A DNA stretch of 64,000 nt from Dendrophyllia cribrosa (Eukaryota > Cnidaria > Anthozoa > Scleractinia > Dendrophylliidae): assembly GCA_024195265.1 (NCBI GenBank), contig JAJLRJ010000009.1, positions 28,384,210 to 28,448,209 on the forward strand, read 5' to 3'. The notes beneath the pieces are model-generated. The model ran no database searches, had not been told where the DNA came from, and saw only the letters and a program-made list of their open reading frames with translations. The translations under genes were made by a program, and so were the position numbers. Shown here piece after piece: positions 1 through 11,689 of the stretch. Positions within the stretch are counted from its first letter, which is position 1. Every line of letters starts with the position of its first letter.

Positions 1-943
1 TGCTTCACAAAATTAAGCAACGTGGCCCAAAACACAGACAACCATAATAAAGGTATTTCGTTTCATGTTTAATGTGAAGGCAAACGTTTTGATGATGAGG
101 TTTACAACAAAAACTTCCCTTACGAAAAACGTTATAAAATCCGATAGCCAGGCATGACTGAACTTCTTTAAACACGTAATTACTTATAAATAATTTCTAC
201 TTATCACATTTTGTATTACTGTTGTTGTTAGCAATAATTCCTTTTAACGTGATTAATTTTATAACATCTCTACTTTTAAGCGGTCAGTTGGCTATTCTCT
301 GAGGGTGACTGTAAGTTACAAAACGTTCCGCATTTATTCTTGTTGAATTTCCTAAAATTTTCCCAAGTTTCGGTCCGCGGGGACTGGACGAGAGTTTATC
401 TACGTCACTATCAAGAATATTATGGACTGGCCCATGAGCTCGCATTCCGATGTCAACAAGTGTGGGTGTTTCTTGGTGTTGCGGAAGCCATTGTTGGTTA
501 GCTTTTGTGTTGTGGTGTGGGTATTGTTCAGTGTCTTTTGAATCTTTTGTTTTACGTCATTTGGTGATCACACCATCCGCAACACCAAGAAACTACCACA
601 AGTGTAAACTGTTCTTAGATTTTGTATCTGTTTGTCGGATTTTCTTTTCACGTTTTTTCGAGCTAGCAAAATCTTGTAAGTATTGGTTTTCTTTTGAGTA
701 TTTTCACGTGGTTTTTCGCTTTATTTACAATCGTTCCTTTTCTACAGTCGAACCAGATCTTTGAATTTACGAATCTTGGAACCAGATGTCAATATTCAGT
801 CATTCAATAAAGTTGAGAATTGTGAAAATCTACAGTGACCGCTTAACAGAAGTTTGACTGTACTGGCGGAATTCTCTCTTGGCGCTCTCTCCTTTGTCTC
901 CCTCTTTATCTACGTAAGCTTAGCAGCTAAACAACAATCCCAC
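1..943. other. LOX-A intron 3 and flank; no other exon seen
   Basis: Downstream of LOX-A exon 3 on the minus strand. I searched it for an FN2 exon and for a counterpart of the exon at 62596 and found neither. It is AT-rich sequence with no recognised protein. A CAGTCGAACC-like fragment near 742 resembles the ends of pogo/Tigger-type elements. Confidence 0.4.
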
Positions 944-1082
944 CTTGTTTGTGAATTGTCACCCGTTGGATTGAGAGGGGATTATTTCCTGCCAGGCGCT
1001 GCTGAGTAAAGTATTTGTCACTTATCCATTCGGTTTTGTTGTTAATAAAGGACTCGTACTTTGATGGTAGTCTGGCATTTTC
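944..1082 (-). CDS. LOX-A exon 3: lipoxygenase domain, W-D-F-Q-G-NP segment
   Basis: This is an internal exon of a lipoxygenase, a non-haem iron dioxygenase of polyunsaturated fatty acids. Read on the minus strand it starts after an acceptor (tgcag) at 1082 and ends at 944 before a GTGGGA donor; the end phase is 1. It encodes about 46 residues starting ENARLPSKYESF and containing TEWISDKYFTQQRLAGNNP. This matches the animal lipoxygenase pattern W..D..F..Q.L.G.NP followed by a basic I/L-x-R stretch. It is 139 bases long, the same as its LOX-B counterpart at 57012-57150, and most residues agree. Many differences are at third codon positions, which suggests both copies were under protein-level selection. 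The next exons lie left of the window. With only 943 bases remaining, I cannot tell whether LOX-A also carries FN2 modules. Confidence 0.82.
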
Positions 1083-1415
1083 CTGCAAGCACAAATCATG
1101 CGTCAATTGTTCATTGCAAAATTATTGTAAGCATAGCTAGGGTGGTTCCACATTTAAAGCATTTTTCAAGAATTCTTTTTTAAGTTATTTTTATTGTATA
1201 AATTATTTTGTCTCCTCAGTTAACTCCGTGTCACTTAAAGTAAATAAACAATTCATTCATTCAAACATGAAACATACATTCAAACTAGCAAAGGATACAA
1301 GGATGCATGCATGCATCCTTGCATCCCATGCATCCATTCATCCATCTATTCATGTTCCTGACCACTGATTACTGGTTAAAGTTAAAAAAATAAGAAAAAA
1401 GAAAACGGTATTTAC

Positions 1416-1767
1416 CCCCACAAGTGGCTCCAATACCGACTGGAAGAACGCTGACATCTTAAGATACTCTGAGAAGTCGTCAATCGCCTGCCCAGAGGTT
1501 TGATTATTGTACTGCTCCAAAACTCCCTCATTGATACGTAACGTCTGCACGTACGCTGTAGTATAGTATCTAGTGAAGGGGTCTTTAGTAACAATACCTG
1601 CCAACTCCGCTTGGGTCATATTTAGCCGGGCGAAGCCATACAAAGCTGGATCATGTTTCAAAGTCCACGTCTTCTTGTTTTCAGCAAGAGCAGAATTTCT
1701 CATGGCCTTACACTCCGGACTAGACTTTTGGGGAAGGGAGACGTCACAGAGAACCGCGGATGCATTC
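1416..1767 (-). CDS. LOX-A exon 2: N-terminal part of lipoxygenase domain
   Basis: The exon runs on the minus strand from an acceptor (tttgtttaag) at 1767 to a GTAAAT donor after 1416. It is 352 bases long and enters needing one base to finish a split codon. The product begins NASAVLCDVSLPQKSSPEC, continues through RNSALAENKKTWTLKHDP and ends LEPLVG, which joins in phase 0 to ENARLPSKYESF of exon 3. The LPQ..SP...R...LA....W pattern is what opens the catalytic domain of PLAT-less lipoxygenases such as bacterial and cyanobacterial forms (family knowledge). It is paralogous to 55000-55348: CDVSLPQ and CEVSLPQ differ mainly at synonymous sites. No stop interrupts the exon. The matching first exon on this strand at 26924-26937 is truncated, so LOX-A may be a pseudogene or use another start. 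Confidence 0.82.
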
Positions 1768-1858
1768 CTTAAACAAAAGACAGTGTTAATAGTTCAATGG
1801 GTGCCTTGAATAATAAAACAAATGTCCTTTGAAATGACCATTTGGAAATTAAAGCATG

Positions 1859-2324
1859 CAGTACTCGTTTTGCTTTTAAACATAAACTTATGGATACTTG
1901 AATAAAAAATTTCAAAAGAAGATTTTGTTGTCCTTTTTTATGCGTAATTTGTTCATTGTTGAAAAGCGATTTTATGTAAACAAAACAAGAAAAATTTTAT
2001 AGTTCTAACTTCATTCGCGTCGCCTTATGCAAAGATGTCTGTGTATTTTTTTGCAATTTTGATTTCCAAATCAGTTTCTCGGCAATTCTCGATACGCAAC
2101 AGGTGTATTTTATTTGGAAATTAGTCATACCAGTTATTCTAGACCGAGAAAAGTTGTTTTTGTGAGACTGTGCAGACGGTCAAGTAATACTGTTTTAAAA
2201 ATTGAAAAATAGCCCGGTCCAGTGGTCGTCAATCTTAATCGAGTCTTGTGCTTCCGACCTTCCACCTTAGTTAAGCTTATCATTAGCTTTCTGCTCAGAG
2301 AGCTTCGCTGTTAGGCTCAGCCCA

Positions 2325-2345
<21 letters not shown>
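1859..2345 (+). repeat. Dispersed ~490-bp repeat, copy 1 (ends in TA run)
   Basis: Matches 11018-11540 in the same orientation with frequent substitutions and a few indels; both copies end in GTTAGGCTCAGCC followed by a (TA)n run. A shared end at a simple repeat suggests a retroelement with a TA tail, or an old duplication. No coding capacity is seen. Confidence 0.6.

Positions 2346-2396
<51 letters not shown>
2327..2396. repeat. (TA)n microsatellite, about 35 units
   Basis: Uninterrupted TA dinucleotides that end exactly at the long hairpin at 2394-2594. Confidence 0.95.
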
Positions 2397-2399
<3 letters not shown>

Positions 2400-2594
2400 A
2401 TGAATTGCTGGAGTCGGACTAGTTCAAAAACATTTAATCGCTACTCGGAGTTTCATGCTTCTAATGAAGCAATCATCAGGCAACTGATGATTGAGTTGAT
2501 TGAGTTGCCTGATGATTGCTTCATTAGAAGCATGAAACTCCGAGTAGCGATTAAATGTTTTTGAACTAGTCCGACTCCAGCAATTCATCTTTAT
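2394..2594. repeat. Near-perfect palindrome, 92-bp arms, 17-bp spacer
   Basis: Arms 2394-2485 and 2503-2594 are inverted copies, starting ATAAAGATGAATTG and ending CAATTCATCTTTAT. It sits at the end of a (TA)n run. The sequence resembles the terminal part of Penelope-like elements and contains a hammerhead-type core (separate entry). Confidence 0.85.
2505..2540 (+). ncRNA. Possible hammerhead ribozyme core
   Basis: CTGATGA (2509-2515) is followed by a 6-bp hairpin (TGCTTC, loop ATTA, GAAGCA) and then GAAA (2534-2537). This is the conserved core order of hammerhead ribozymes, CUGAUGA-stem II-GAAA. Hammerheads are known in terminal repeats of Penelope-like elements. I could not place stems I and III and the cleavage triplet convincingly. 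The mirrored arm carries the same core on the minus strand. Confidence 0.4.
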
Positions 2595-2661
2595 TCACAG
2601 CTCTGGTTCTACCATCGAGCACTTTTATAGCAGATGAAGTCTTCAGTTTTACCACTGGTAG

Positions 2662-2663
<2 letters not shown>

Positions 2664-2710
<47 letters not shown>
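2664..2710. repeat. (TA)n microsatellite
   Basis: A TA run between two hairpins; it abuts the palindrome at 2711. Confidence 0.93.
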
Positions 2711-2715
<5 letters not shown>

Positions 2716-2872
2716 TCGTTTTCAAAAAGATTGACGTTTCAGAAATATATCTTTATTATATATATACCTTTTGTATTCCCATCTAATAGGTGACGTTTTT
2801 GATGGGAATACAAAAGGTATATATAATAAATATATATTTCTGAAACGTCAACCTTTTCGAAAACGAGTGTAT
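2711..2872. repeat. Palindrome, ~70-bp arms, flanked by TA runs
   Basis: The left arm starts CACTCGTTTTC and the right arm ends GAAAACGAGTG, with a spacer of about 17 bases and few mismatches. This is a foldback/MITE-like element at a TA-rich target. Confidence 0.8.
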
Positions 2873-3359
2873 ATATTACGATAAATATCGAGTTCAGTCA
2901 TTTCGATTGAGGAAGCCAGAGATGCGAAAAAACTAAAATCGGATAAATGAATCTTTGAAGATTTTGCACACAGATATTCAATGAGCTCAAAATCGCTTCT
3001 CTTTGAGAAAAGTGTTTTCTTAGCTTTCAAATGACAAATTTCCCTTAGAAATTGTTCGGCAGAATTAGGACAAAAGAGTCATTTTTCATGAGACTAGGTT
3101 CAAAGAGTACCCTCTTGAAGGCGTTATTCTTTTGTTGCAACCAGACGGGAAACTGAGTAAAAAGCGCCATTATTTTTATGCGATATTTATTTCCTTCAGC
3201 TCAAAATCATTTGGCTTCAAAAGATCCATGATCTGTAAGCTTCAAAACTACACATTAAACTTGGATATCAGTAAGCAAAATTAGGAGAAAAAAATATTTT
3301 CATGAGAGGCTCAGTGAATTTACCGCTTGAAGGCGTCATTGTGTGAACCAGACACGAAT

Positions 3360-4035
3360 ATAATCACCGAACGCCGGTTTACGGGCTCCCGCTTAATACG
3401 GAGACCCCGCTATTACGGACAGGTTTCTTGGTCCCGGCCGAAAGCCCATATATTTTCTCTAAAAATTGCCTGTTAATACGGAGACCCATTGATACGGACA
3501 ACGCACAGCTTATCCCGTCCAGTCTCCGCTAAAACAATCTCATTAAAAGTTAACCGGTTCGTCCATACTGACAAATAGGCCATTTCCGAGTTGCCTTTAG
3601 CCTCTCTATCAAAGCGAGGCTAGGTGCGAAACCTTTCATATGAAAATGAGTTTTCATTCACATGCAAATAAGGTTTACTTGCATGTGAATGAAAACTCAT
3701 TTTCATATGAAAGGTTTTGCACCTAGCCTCGCTTTGATAGAGAGGCTAAAGGCAACTCGGAAATGGCCTATTGGCTAAATATAAGATTTAATATTCTCTC
3801 GAATGCGAAAGCATATACTAAACATATAGCTAAACATAAACTAAAACAATAATTATGTAGTGTCTTATTTAGTGGGGTTAGATATGATAATTTAGTACTG
3901 AAGTTTTTCGTAAGAACAACTGATGAACGCTTACATGTAAATTACGTCATTCATAAGAACCCACTTAGTACGCACACTCCGTTAATTACGGACAGTTTCC
4001 ATGGTCCCTTCGGTGCCTGTATTAACATGGTTTGA
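3360..4035. mobile_element. Decayed pogo/Tigger-like remnant
   Basis: Short motifs of the type TTAATACGGAGACC and TTAATTACGGACAG recur near 3390-3500 and 3970-4010, and the right end contains GGTTTGACTG, the complement of the CAGTCAAACC start common in pogo/Tigger-derived elements. It is interrupted by the palindrome at 3574-3772. No transposase remains. Confidence 0.35.
3574..3772. mobile_element. Foldback MITE, AATAGGCCATTT ends
   Basis: Almost perfect inverted repeat from AATAGGCCATTTCCGAG to its complement at 3772, arms near 95 bp. It shares the first 12 terminal bases with the element at 32947-33132, suggesting one family. Confidence 0.8.
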
Positions 4036-5160
4036 CTGTTACTGAGTGAAAAGCACTTTGGTGCAGGATTGCAGAAAACTAGTCAGTAATGAGATGGAAA
4101 TCATGTTTCTATCTCATTGAGTAACAATACATCCCATTGTATCATGCTTCGTTCTAAAAAAGAAACTGAATTAATTTTCTGCGCGGTGCATTTTGGTAGC
4201 TTACGCAGTGCACCTGGTAAAAGTTAGCAAAGCTCACTCGCTCCGCAACAATAGTTACTATTCATATGTGATTTTGAACGTGTATAATGCGTTGTAAGAC
4301 GATTTCAATATCATAAGCCAGCCTGCACCTATTCCATTATTCTGTATCCTGTTGCACAGCAGCTAAAAAAATAATGGATGTTTGCATGCCATCTACTTAA
4401 GCTTAGTAACGGTGCTTTCAAATTTTACATTACCAAAAACATCAGATGCATAACTCTTTTTAAATTAATGTTTCGACACGGGCAACTTTTCGCGTTAGTT
4501 AAGCAGCAACCTGGCTTGGTCATGTTAACACTTTCGGAGAAAAAAAAAATCACCTTCAAACCAAAATGTGTCACAATGCAAGTTGGACTTAACCCTTTAA
4601 GCCCTAAGAGTGATCAGCATCAAATTTCTCCTTGTAATATCAACGCCTTATCAATCAAAACAGTCATGAGAATTAAGGCCATGATCACACAAGATGAATT
4701 CTCTTGATATATAAACAATTTCTTCCCACTACCTTCTATAGGAAATGTATAGGAACAAGAAATGAGAATTTAAATTTTAAAATTAGGGTCTGTCGTCCGA
4801 AATAACGAAATTGCGTTTACTTTTAATTTCCATGTTATATCGCCAACTTGAAGAAAAAGTTTCTGTATATAAAGCAAAACAGGAGCAGTAGTTTGGTGAA
4901 AAAGTGCAGGATTGCAAGGATGGAAGTGGATTACAGTTCATCAATTTTGATTTTGTAACAGGCGGTCAAGAAATCAAAGTTTCCATTCTGGTGGAATTTC
5001 GAGTTTGTTTAGTCGTTATTTTGTCGTTATAGTTCATATTTTTTTGCGTTTATCACTTCTGGAATTTTTTTCTTCCCATTTTAAAATAATAAAGTTAGCT
5101 TAAAGCAAGCTTCTGTTCATAATCATGAAAACACGATATTTCAGCCGGGACACTGTACTA
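3773..5160. other. LOX-A intron 1: no recognised gene
   Basis: AT-rich. Open frames near 4378-4707 show no recognisable family. The part around 4900-4960 shares GGATGGAAGTGGATT with the element at 13844-14216, so it is probably repeat-derived. Confidence 0.4.
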
Positions 5161-7061
5161 AGATCGTTTTCACGTGACGTCACGACAGATCCGCCGCCAT
5201 ATTGGTGGACCACTTTCGATTGCGTAATAGCAGTAATAGGGTGCAATGCAAGTCATATCTACAGTTGTCGCATTTTAGAAATTAATACTTCGGGACGTGA
5301 AGCAAAGTCTGGGGAAAATCGTTATTTGACTTGTTCTTTTCCCATTTCGGAATATGCTAAGAAGTTGGAATCGCGAGTTAAGCAGCGTTATTTGGAGAAA
5401 ATCTCGGCAATAAGTGAATCCATCCCGTGTTGAAATTTTTTTGAGCCGGTCTGCTTGTCTCCTATTCAAACAGTTGAATCAACAACCTTTACATCCACCA
5501 GCAGTTTAAAACTTTCCGAAGCCTACACCAGGAGCTAAGTCATGTACACAAACTCAGTCATGTACACATTATGCGAGTGGAGAATTTTTAACGATCAGTT
5601 TGAAAGATGAACTAGTGGAGAGCACTTGCGAACTATAAGCTGCAAAAGTTCTTTATTTCTCCTTCATACTTCGTTTAACTTAGTATCGTGGACTTCATCA
5701 GGGAGTTTTAGGACTGCATCGAATTCGAGGCATAAAAATGGAAATTGCATGGGCGCAAACAACAGCGGAGAATGTTTTGGTCGAATTTGCGTAAAAGAAA
5801 GGCGAAACTCAGATGAAATCATGATTTCAGTAGGGCAAGGCATGAAATATTCTTGGGGGCTTAGTTTTAACTTTTGGACATTCGTTCTCGGACAATATCA
5901 GACATTTGCCCTCTGGGTTAATTTAGTTCGCGTTTCTTTGCTGCGATTTTTTCGGGTACAATCGCTTTCGCTTGACTCCTCTCTCTCTGTTCTCGCTGCG
6001 ACGCTTGTTCGACGTTTCTTTTATCTTGTTCTTTTTTTTTTGTCTTTCCCGAGTATTAATGAAACCCAGTCCGACAGATTATATCTATCCCTGTTATAGC
6101 CGCTTGTCCAGAAAGAAAATATCTGGCTTATACACTATCGTTCATAACTCGTCCGTAAGAATTCTGCCCGAATAATAGCGGAAATCCATCGCGATCGCCT
6201 CTCTTGCGGCAATTTTTTCGGTTTCTTTGATTTGATTCATAACTGCAGAACTTACTCAAACGAAATAATTGGGGGCTTGCGCATTACGTCATAAAAATTC
6301 AAAAATCTAAAGTGTACGTCCTACAAAGCTGTTTCTAATATGGTATGTGGATACCAGTGTTATAATCTTTCACAATTAAAAAGTTTCAGGTTTTAACGAT
6401 GTTTTGCTTCCGATTTATAAAGGTTTTAAATGTGTCACGCAATTCATCACACTATTTCAGATAAGCCGTGAAAATAAACAAAATTGAACCAGTTGAAAGT
6501 TATTTTATTTAAGCCGATTTAATGAAACTGATATAGGGAATAAAATAATTTTTGATTTTGATTTGATTTTTGGTGTAACTAAGACTTTAAATTTTTGGCC
6601 GCCATGTTGGTGCCCCTAAGTGGGGTACCAAGATGGCCGTTCTATACATTTCTTACAAAAAATGTCTAATACTCGTTCGCCTATAACTCTTGAACGAAAT
6701 GCTCTTGCGCTTCAAACTTTGGCCCAGATGGGTAGTTTTAAACATTTTGAATTCGAAATCGGTTGTTTAATACTTCTGAATTTTGACAAGACGTAAGTGA
6801 AAACCCCCAATAGCCAGCGAGCAAGCTCTCGGGCTCGGGCTTCCCCCCTCCCCCTATCCCAACTCCTGAGCCTGAGAGCTTGCTCGCATGCTAACGAAAT
6901 AAATAACCGTATCTCGACCGCTTTTGCTTCCGCATCGAACAACTGATCACAGCACCCGTATAATTAAGAGGACGCGATTCGGGTTTGTTTACACTTGGTC
7001 CACCAATATGGCGGCGTAGCAACGGTTGTCAAGATTTTTGTTACTTGAGTGAAAACGATCT
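5161..7061. mobile_element. 1.9-kb element with AGATCGTTTTCAC inverted ends
   Basis: The left end AGATCGTTTTCAC and a CCGCCGCCATATTGGTGGACCA segment are mirrored at the right end (about 6991-7061). A short relative lies at 44490-44639. A reading frame at 5125-5433 runs out of the left flank into the left end; its C-terminal part (residues SGREAKSGENRYL, KQRYLEKISAIS) looks protein-like, but I cannot assign a family. The remainder is unassigned; the target duplication is unclear (perhaps TA). Confidence 0.55.
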
Positions 7062-9125
7062 ATGAGCATAATTTGATCGCCGACAAGGTGGTCTTCCGTC
7101 TCTGTTCCTGGATTAACTGAACAATCCGACTAAGCAGCAACCCGGCTTTGTCTGCTTAACACTTGCGGAGAAAAAAAGTCAACTTCAAGGCAAAATGTGT
7201 TACAAATGGGTCTTATATTAGCACTGGCAGACACGATGGTCGCTCCTGGATACTAATAAATTTGCGTTGAACTTGTATTCGCTCGTCGGATTATTTTTTA
7301 TGTATTTTGTCCCGCACGCTCTTCAGCGATGTTGAGAACGTGAGTGAATATCCCACGATTTTTAATTTGGCGGCCATTTACGCAGAAAAAGGGCTCGGAT
7401 GCTTTTAGCTGCTCCAACTTTAGACGCAGACGGAAATGGCGCGATATAAATATTTATTACTAGTAATTATTACAGTTTTCTTAAAAGTGGTGAGTGTACG
7501 AATTCTTTCCTAAAGGACACCCGCGAAGGAATATCCTGAGTCAGACAAGCATTGACATGCCCACGTGGAGGTTGTACAAACAACATTTTACTTATAACAA
7601 ATAACCCTAACGAAAACCAAAGAAACTGGCTACAAAATTCTTTTAATAATTTAATTACTTCTGAAAATCCCCTTTGAGGAAAATTGGCTCGTGATATATG
7701 GCCCAAAAGTACAAGCTAACGTGTAAAGACTTGAGGCAATTATTGTCGCTTGTTTCAACGAGAAACATTTTGAATAACGCGAAATTGAAGCTTAAAATAA
7801 GAAAGGAAGCCAAGAAAGCAAAGCTAACTTATATTTTGCCATTTAACAGAGGTATGGCACGAAGATGGCCGCGGCCGCTTAACAGAAATCCACGTTTAAT
7901 ACATGTAAGCGTATCGTCCCAATTGTTTTCCTTGATCAACAAACGACAAGTAAGCGTATCGTCTCAATTTTTTTTCTTGACCGACAAACGATACATGACT
8001 TAATTGGCAAACAGCAAACACAACGAACGGTTATCACAAATAGCAAGTATCTCGCCTCAACATCAATATCTATTCCGGATCAGGCAACAAAATAATGTCG
8101 ACTATGCTTTGAAACAGTACAAATTAGTTCCAAACGAGTGACAAATAGATAAATATGTTAACCTTACCTCGAGAGTGATATTAAACCTCCGATTACGGAC
8201 ACCAATAAGGCCAAACGTCTCATGTTCCAGGGTGGAGCTGGAGGTGAAAGCTTTCCTAATCGTGGGAGGAGCTCTCGTTAGTCTGATTCAACTTACCTCA
8301 GGCCATCGAATGACTGAGCTTCGTTTAAAAAGTGATATTATAATTAAGCTAAGCTGTCCCTAGGTAGCACGAAACTCTTTAAACTATGAATATCTCATTT
8401 CATTGGACCTGGGTATCCCGCAGCTCATATTGTTTTTAGGACTAGGGTCCATTGTTCTGTTGGTCGTTTGTTGTTTTCTCAGCCAATCATGTGACGCGCC
8501 CGGCGAACTGAGGCTGACGTTTTCATCAGTCATGCAAAAACGATATTTGAATCATAACCTAAATCAACACCTTTGTCGAGTTAAGGTGTACCTGTGCGTC
8601 ATGCACCATTATTTTAAAACCACGGAAACTCCAAAAAGGCAATTAATTTTCGAAGGTGATAGTTGTACTAAAGTGTCTGCACGGCTACTTCTCAAAACAT
8701 TAACAGTTCGCTTTTCCGCACAGTTTTAAGCCGAAATATATATATACAAACAAATAAACGCCCGCAGGCGCGACAATTTGTCGGCTTTCGTCTGATGGTT
8801 CTTGAATCTGATTGGCCGTAACACAATAAATTTTCCAGACATATTTTTGGCGTTCTTACCGCGAAACACCTCTTACAAAACTGTTTCCAGAGTGAAGCAG
8901 TTAAACAGGTGAAATCAAACGCCTAGCAATAATTATTGACACAGAAAATGGACAGTGAAATACGGGGTATAAACAATGTTTGAGCAATAGCAAGCATACG
9001 TGGGAACAAATTCTTGATTTATATCGAAAAATGTAGGAGTATCTTTCCTGTTTCAATGAAATTTCGATCTTTCTAAGTTACGCATCACAATTCCAAACTT
9101 TTATAGGGAGTGCTTGGCTAAACTG
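7062..9125. other. LOX-A intron 1: no recognised gene
   Basis: Repeat-poor sequence with several short open frames, none with recognisable motifs or good splice context. A duplicated GTAAGCGTATCGTC motif occurs near 7905-7965. Confidence 0.35.
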
Positions 9126-9246
9126 TAGAATACCCGGCCACTTATTTGCATGTCACTGAATATGAATGGTTTCTTTTGTTTTCATATGCCTCGTTCTACC
9201 AAACGTTTAGCGAAAAATATATGTAAATAAGTGGCCGGGTATTCTA
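9126..9246. mobile_element. 121-bp MITE with TAGAATACCCGGCCAC ends
   Basis: Perfect terminal inverted repeats of about 22 bp, TAGAATACCCGGCCACTTAT and its complement. TA at each tip suggests a Tc1/mariner-type target. Confidence 0.75.
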
Positions 9247-11017
9247 AAATCGCTCCCAGTTTATAAACAGAAGTTTATTAACAACGTTATAAATGTTTGC
9301 TAAAAGACATGACAACTGAAGAGGATGATTTCGAGCAAACTTTGTTATATAATAATATGTAATCTGAGAATACATTAATATTCTCCGTTCAGACCAGAAA
9401 GCCATTCGGTCGTATCGTTCATGCGTTGTGCTTTTTACCCAGCAAATGACGTTTTTAATCCGTGAATACGAGCACACAATTTATAATTAGCTTTTGAAAA
9501 CACTTCTTACAAGAAAAATTCAATCCTCGGTTAAGTTTTAATCCTGGGTTAGCGTTAACCAGCTTCCGAACAATCGGGCCCAGGTGTATATGAAATTGAA
9601 AAAAAGAACATTGAATGAAGAAATGATAAATTACAGACACAAGTTCTTCAAAGAATGGAAAAATAAGCCCATAGATTAAACGATATACTGTCTTAATAGC
9701 TTTAGAAAACTATATATTATTTAGCTTTGCGTAGTTAATATATATTACGCGTATTTTATATTTTCATCTTCAGTTGTTATTTTCAGCTTATATAAAGTGT
9801 TTGTTAACGTAGTATAATGTACAAGCAGCAGTAAAGAGCAAACGTGATTTGAATTTATTTAGTCCCCTCTCAGTCCATGAATCAAATCACCCACGGCCAG
9901 TGACGCGGACCGGTGAACAAAAGCACTGCTACAGAATGTCACAACAAAGATGAAAATCATTTATACTATTACCGATTCCAAGATCTATAAGACGTGAGCC
10001 TGGTCCGCGCATGCGAATCCGTGACAGTGTCCCTTTTTAGGGTCAATTGTAAAAGGGGAAAGTTTTAACCAAGCGACAGAACTACGCTATAATCGATGCT
10101 AAATATATAATTACTTTAAGATATTACACATTTCAAAAACACGACACAATGTTGAAGTTTTGAAAACATGTTTCGGATACAAGATGTTTACAAAATTAGT
10201 AACTGTATATATAAAGTTAATAACAAAGAAATGTTGATTATCAATAGAAGGAATAATAGCTAATTACAAATTTGTGTGCATATTAGCGGAGCTCTCGCGG
10301 GCCGAAGGCCAGCTGCGGAGCCCCATATTCATAGAACCTATACCTGTCATTTTTCATGGTCATGGCTAGCGGAATGTTTCGCGGGCGGCGCCTGTACATG
10401 TGTGCCCGAGCGTTGGGCAGGGCTAATTTGCGGGCGCGTGTGACGTCGCAAAACATGCGCGTTAATGACGCCACAAAACATCCGGGATCTTAGCAATTTT
10501 GTTTCCAAAGCGAGGCTTTGTTTTTCGCACGGCTACACGGCCGAATGTCACGTCAACACGGTAAACACTTTGATGTTTTGTTGTGTTTAGCAAAGTAAAC
10601 CAGTTCAAATAACAGTCCTCATTTCCCTGCATTTTTTCGCGGTTTGCTACTCAAGACAGGGATACTAATTAAAGGATACTCAGAAGCCACTGTAGTGGAA
10701 AAAAAAGACCTTTCAGGGATAAAATCTTACTTCGAGGAACTTCATATGTTTAAATCAATGCGGGAGCAATGCGGGGAGATGTTTGTCACTTCGGATTTCA
10801 GAACTGAAGAAGCGGAGATGTAAAGAATTTCTTAAAGGTAAAACAAATTACATTTTTTTAATGGGAATTTATGTTGATATCAATCTGTGATTGACATTTT
10901 CTTTGTATTCTTGTTAGTTTTGGAGAGTTAATTTTGTTTATAAAACGTGCTCAAATTCAGTCGTTTCATGATTTCTTTCGTCGAAGACAGCTCGGCCTCG
11001 ATGCGCTATACATGGTT
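9247..11017. other. LOX-A intron 1: no recognised gene
   Basis: AT-rich, with a GC-richer island at about 10280-10560 containing several CpG-rich motifs (GCGGGCGGCGCC). I see no coding exon, RNA gene or element boundary I can support. Confidence 0.35.
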
Positions 11018-11540
11018 CGCGTTTTGCTTTTAAACACAAACTTATGGAGATTTGAATAAAATGTTTCGAAAGAAGATTGTGTTGTCCATTTTTATGTATT
11101 TGTTCATTCATTACATAGGTTGAAAAGAGATTTTATGTAAACAAAACAAGACTTTGATTTTATAGTTCTAATTATAACTTCATTCGTGTGGCCTTATGCA
11201 AATATGTTTGTGTATTTTTTTTTTTTGCAATTTTGATTTCCAAATCAGTTTCTCGGGCAATTTTTGAAAAGCAACAGGTGTATTTTATTCGGAAAGTAGT
11301 CGTACTAGTTATTCTAGACGGAGAAAAAGTTGTTTTTGTGAACTTTTGTACGGTCTAAATGTATTGTACAGACGGTCGCGTAATTCTGTTTTTGAGAATT
11401 GTTAAAATTTAAAAAAAGCCCGGTCGTCAATTGCAATCTTACTTCTTGTGCTTTCGACCTTTCACCTCAGTTAAGTTTATCATCGGCTTTCTGTTCAGAG
11501 AGCTACGCTGTTAGGCTCAGCCTATATATATATATATATA
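11018..11540 (+). repeat. Dispersed ~490-bp repeat, copy 2 (ends in TA run)
   Basis: Second copy of the repeat at 1859-2345, again closing with GTTAGGCTCAGCC and a short (TA)n. It lies directly beside the Penelope-like fragment at 11690-12180. Confidence 0.6.
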
Positions 11541-11689
11541 TTACATAATATGGGATACAACGGAATTAGCGGAATACAAATAATGTGATACAGATATAGA
11601 TCTGTAAAAATATTACATAATACAAGGGATACAACAAAATATGTGATACTTCTATGAAAAACAAAACGTAGTGATGATAACAAGGATGA

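Noticed and set aside
5125..5433. THAP-type zinc finger protein
   Set aside because: Some residues recall such proteins, but the C2CH pattern is not complete; left unassigned.
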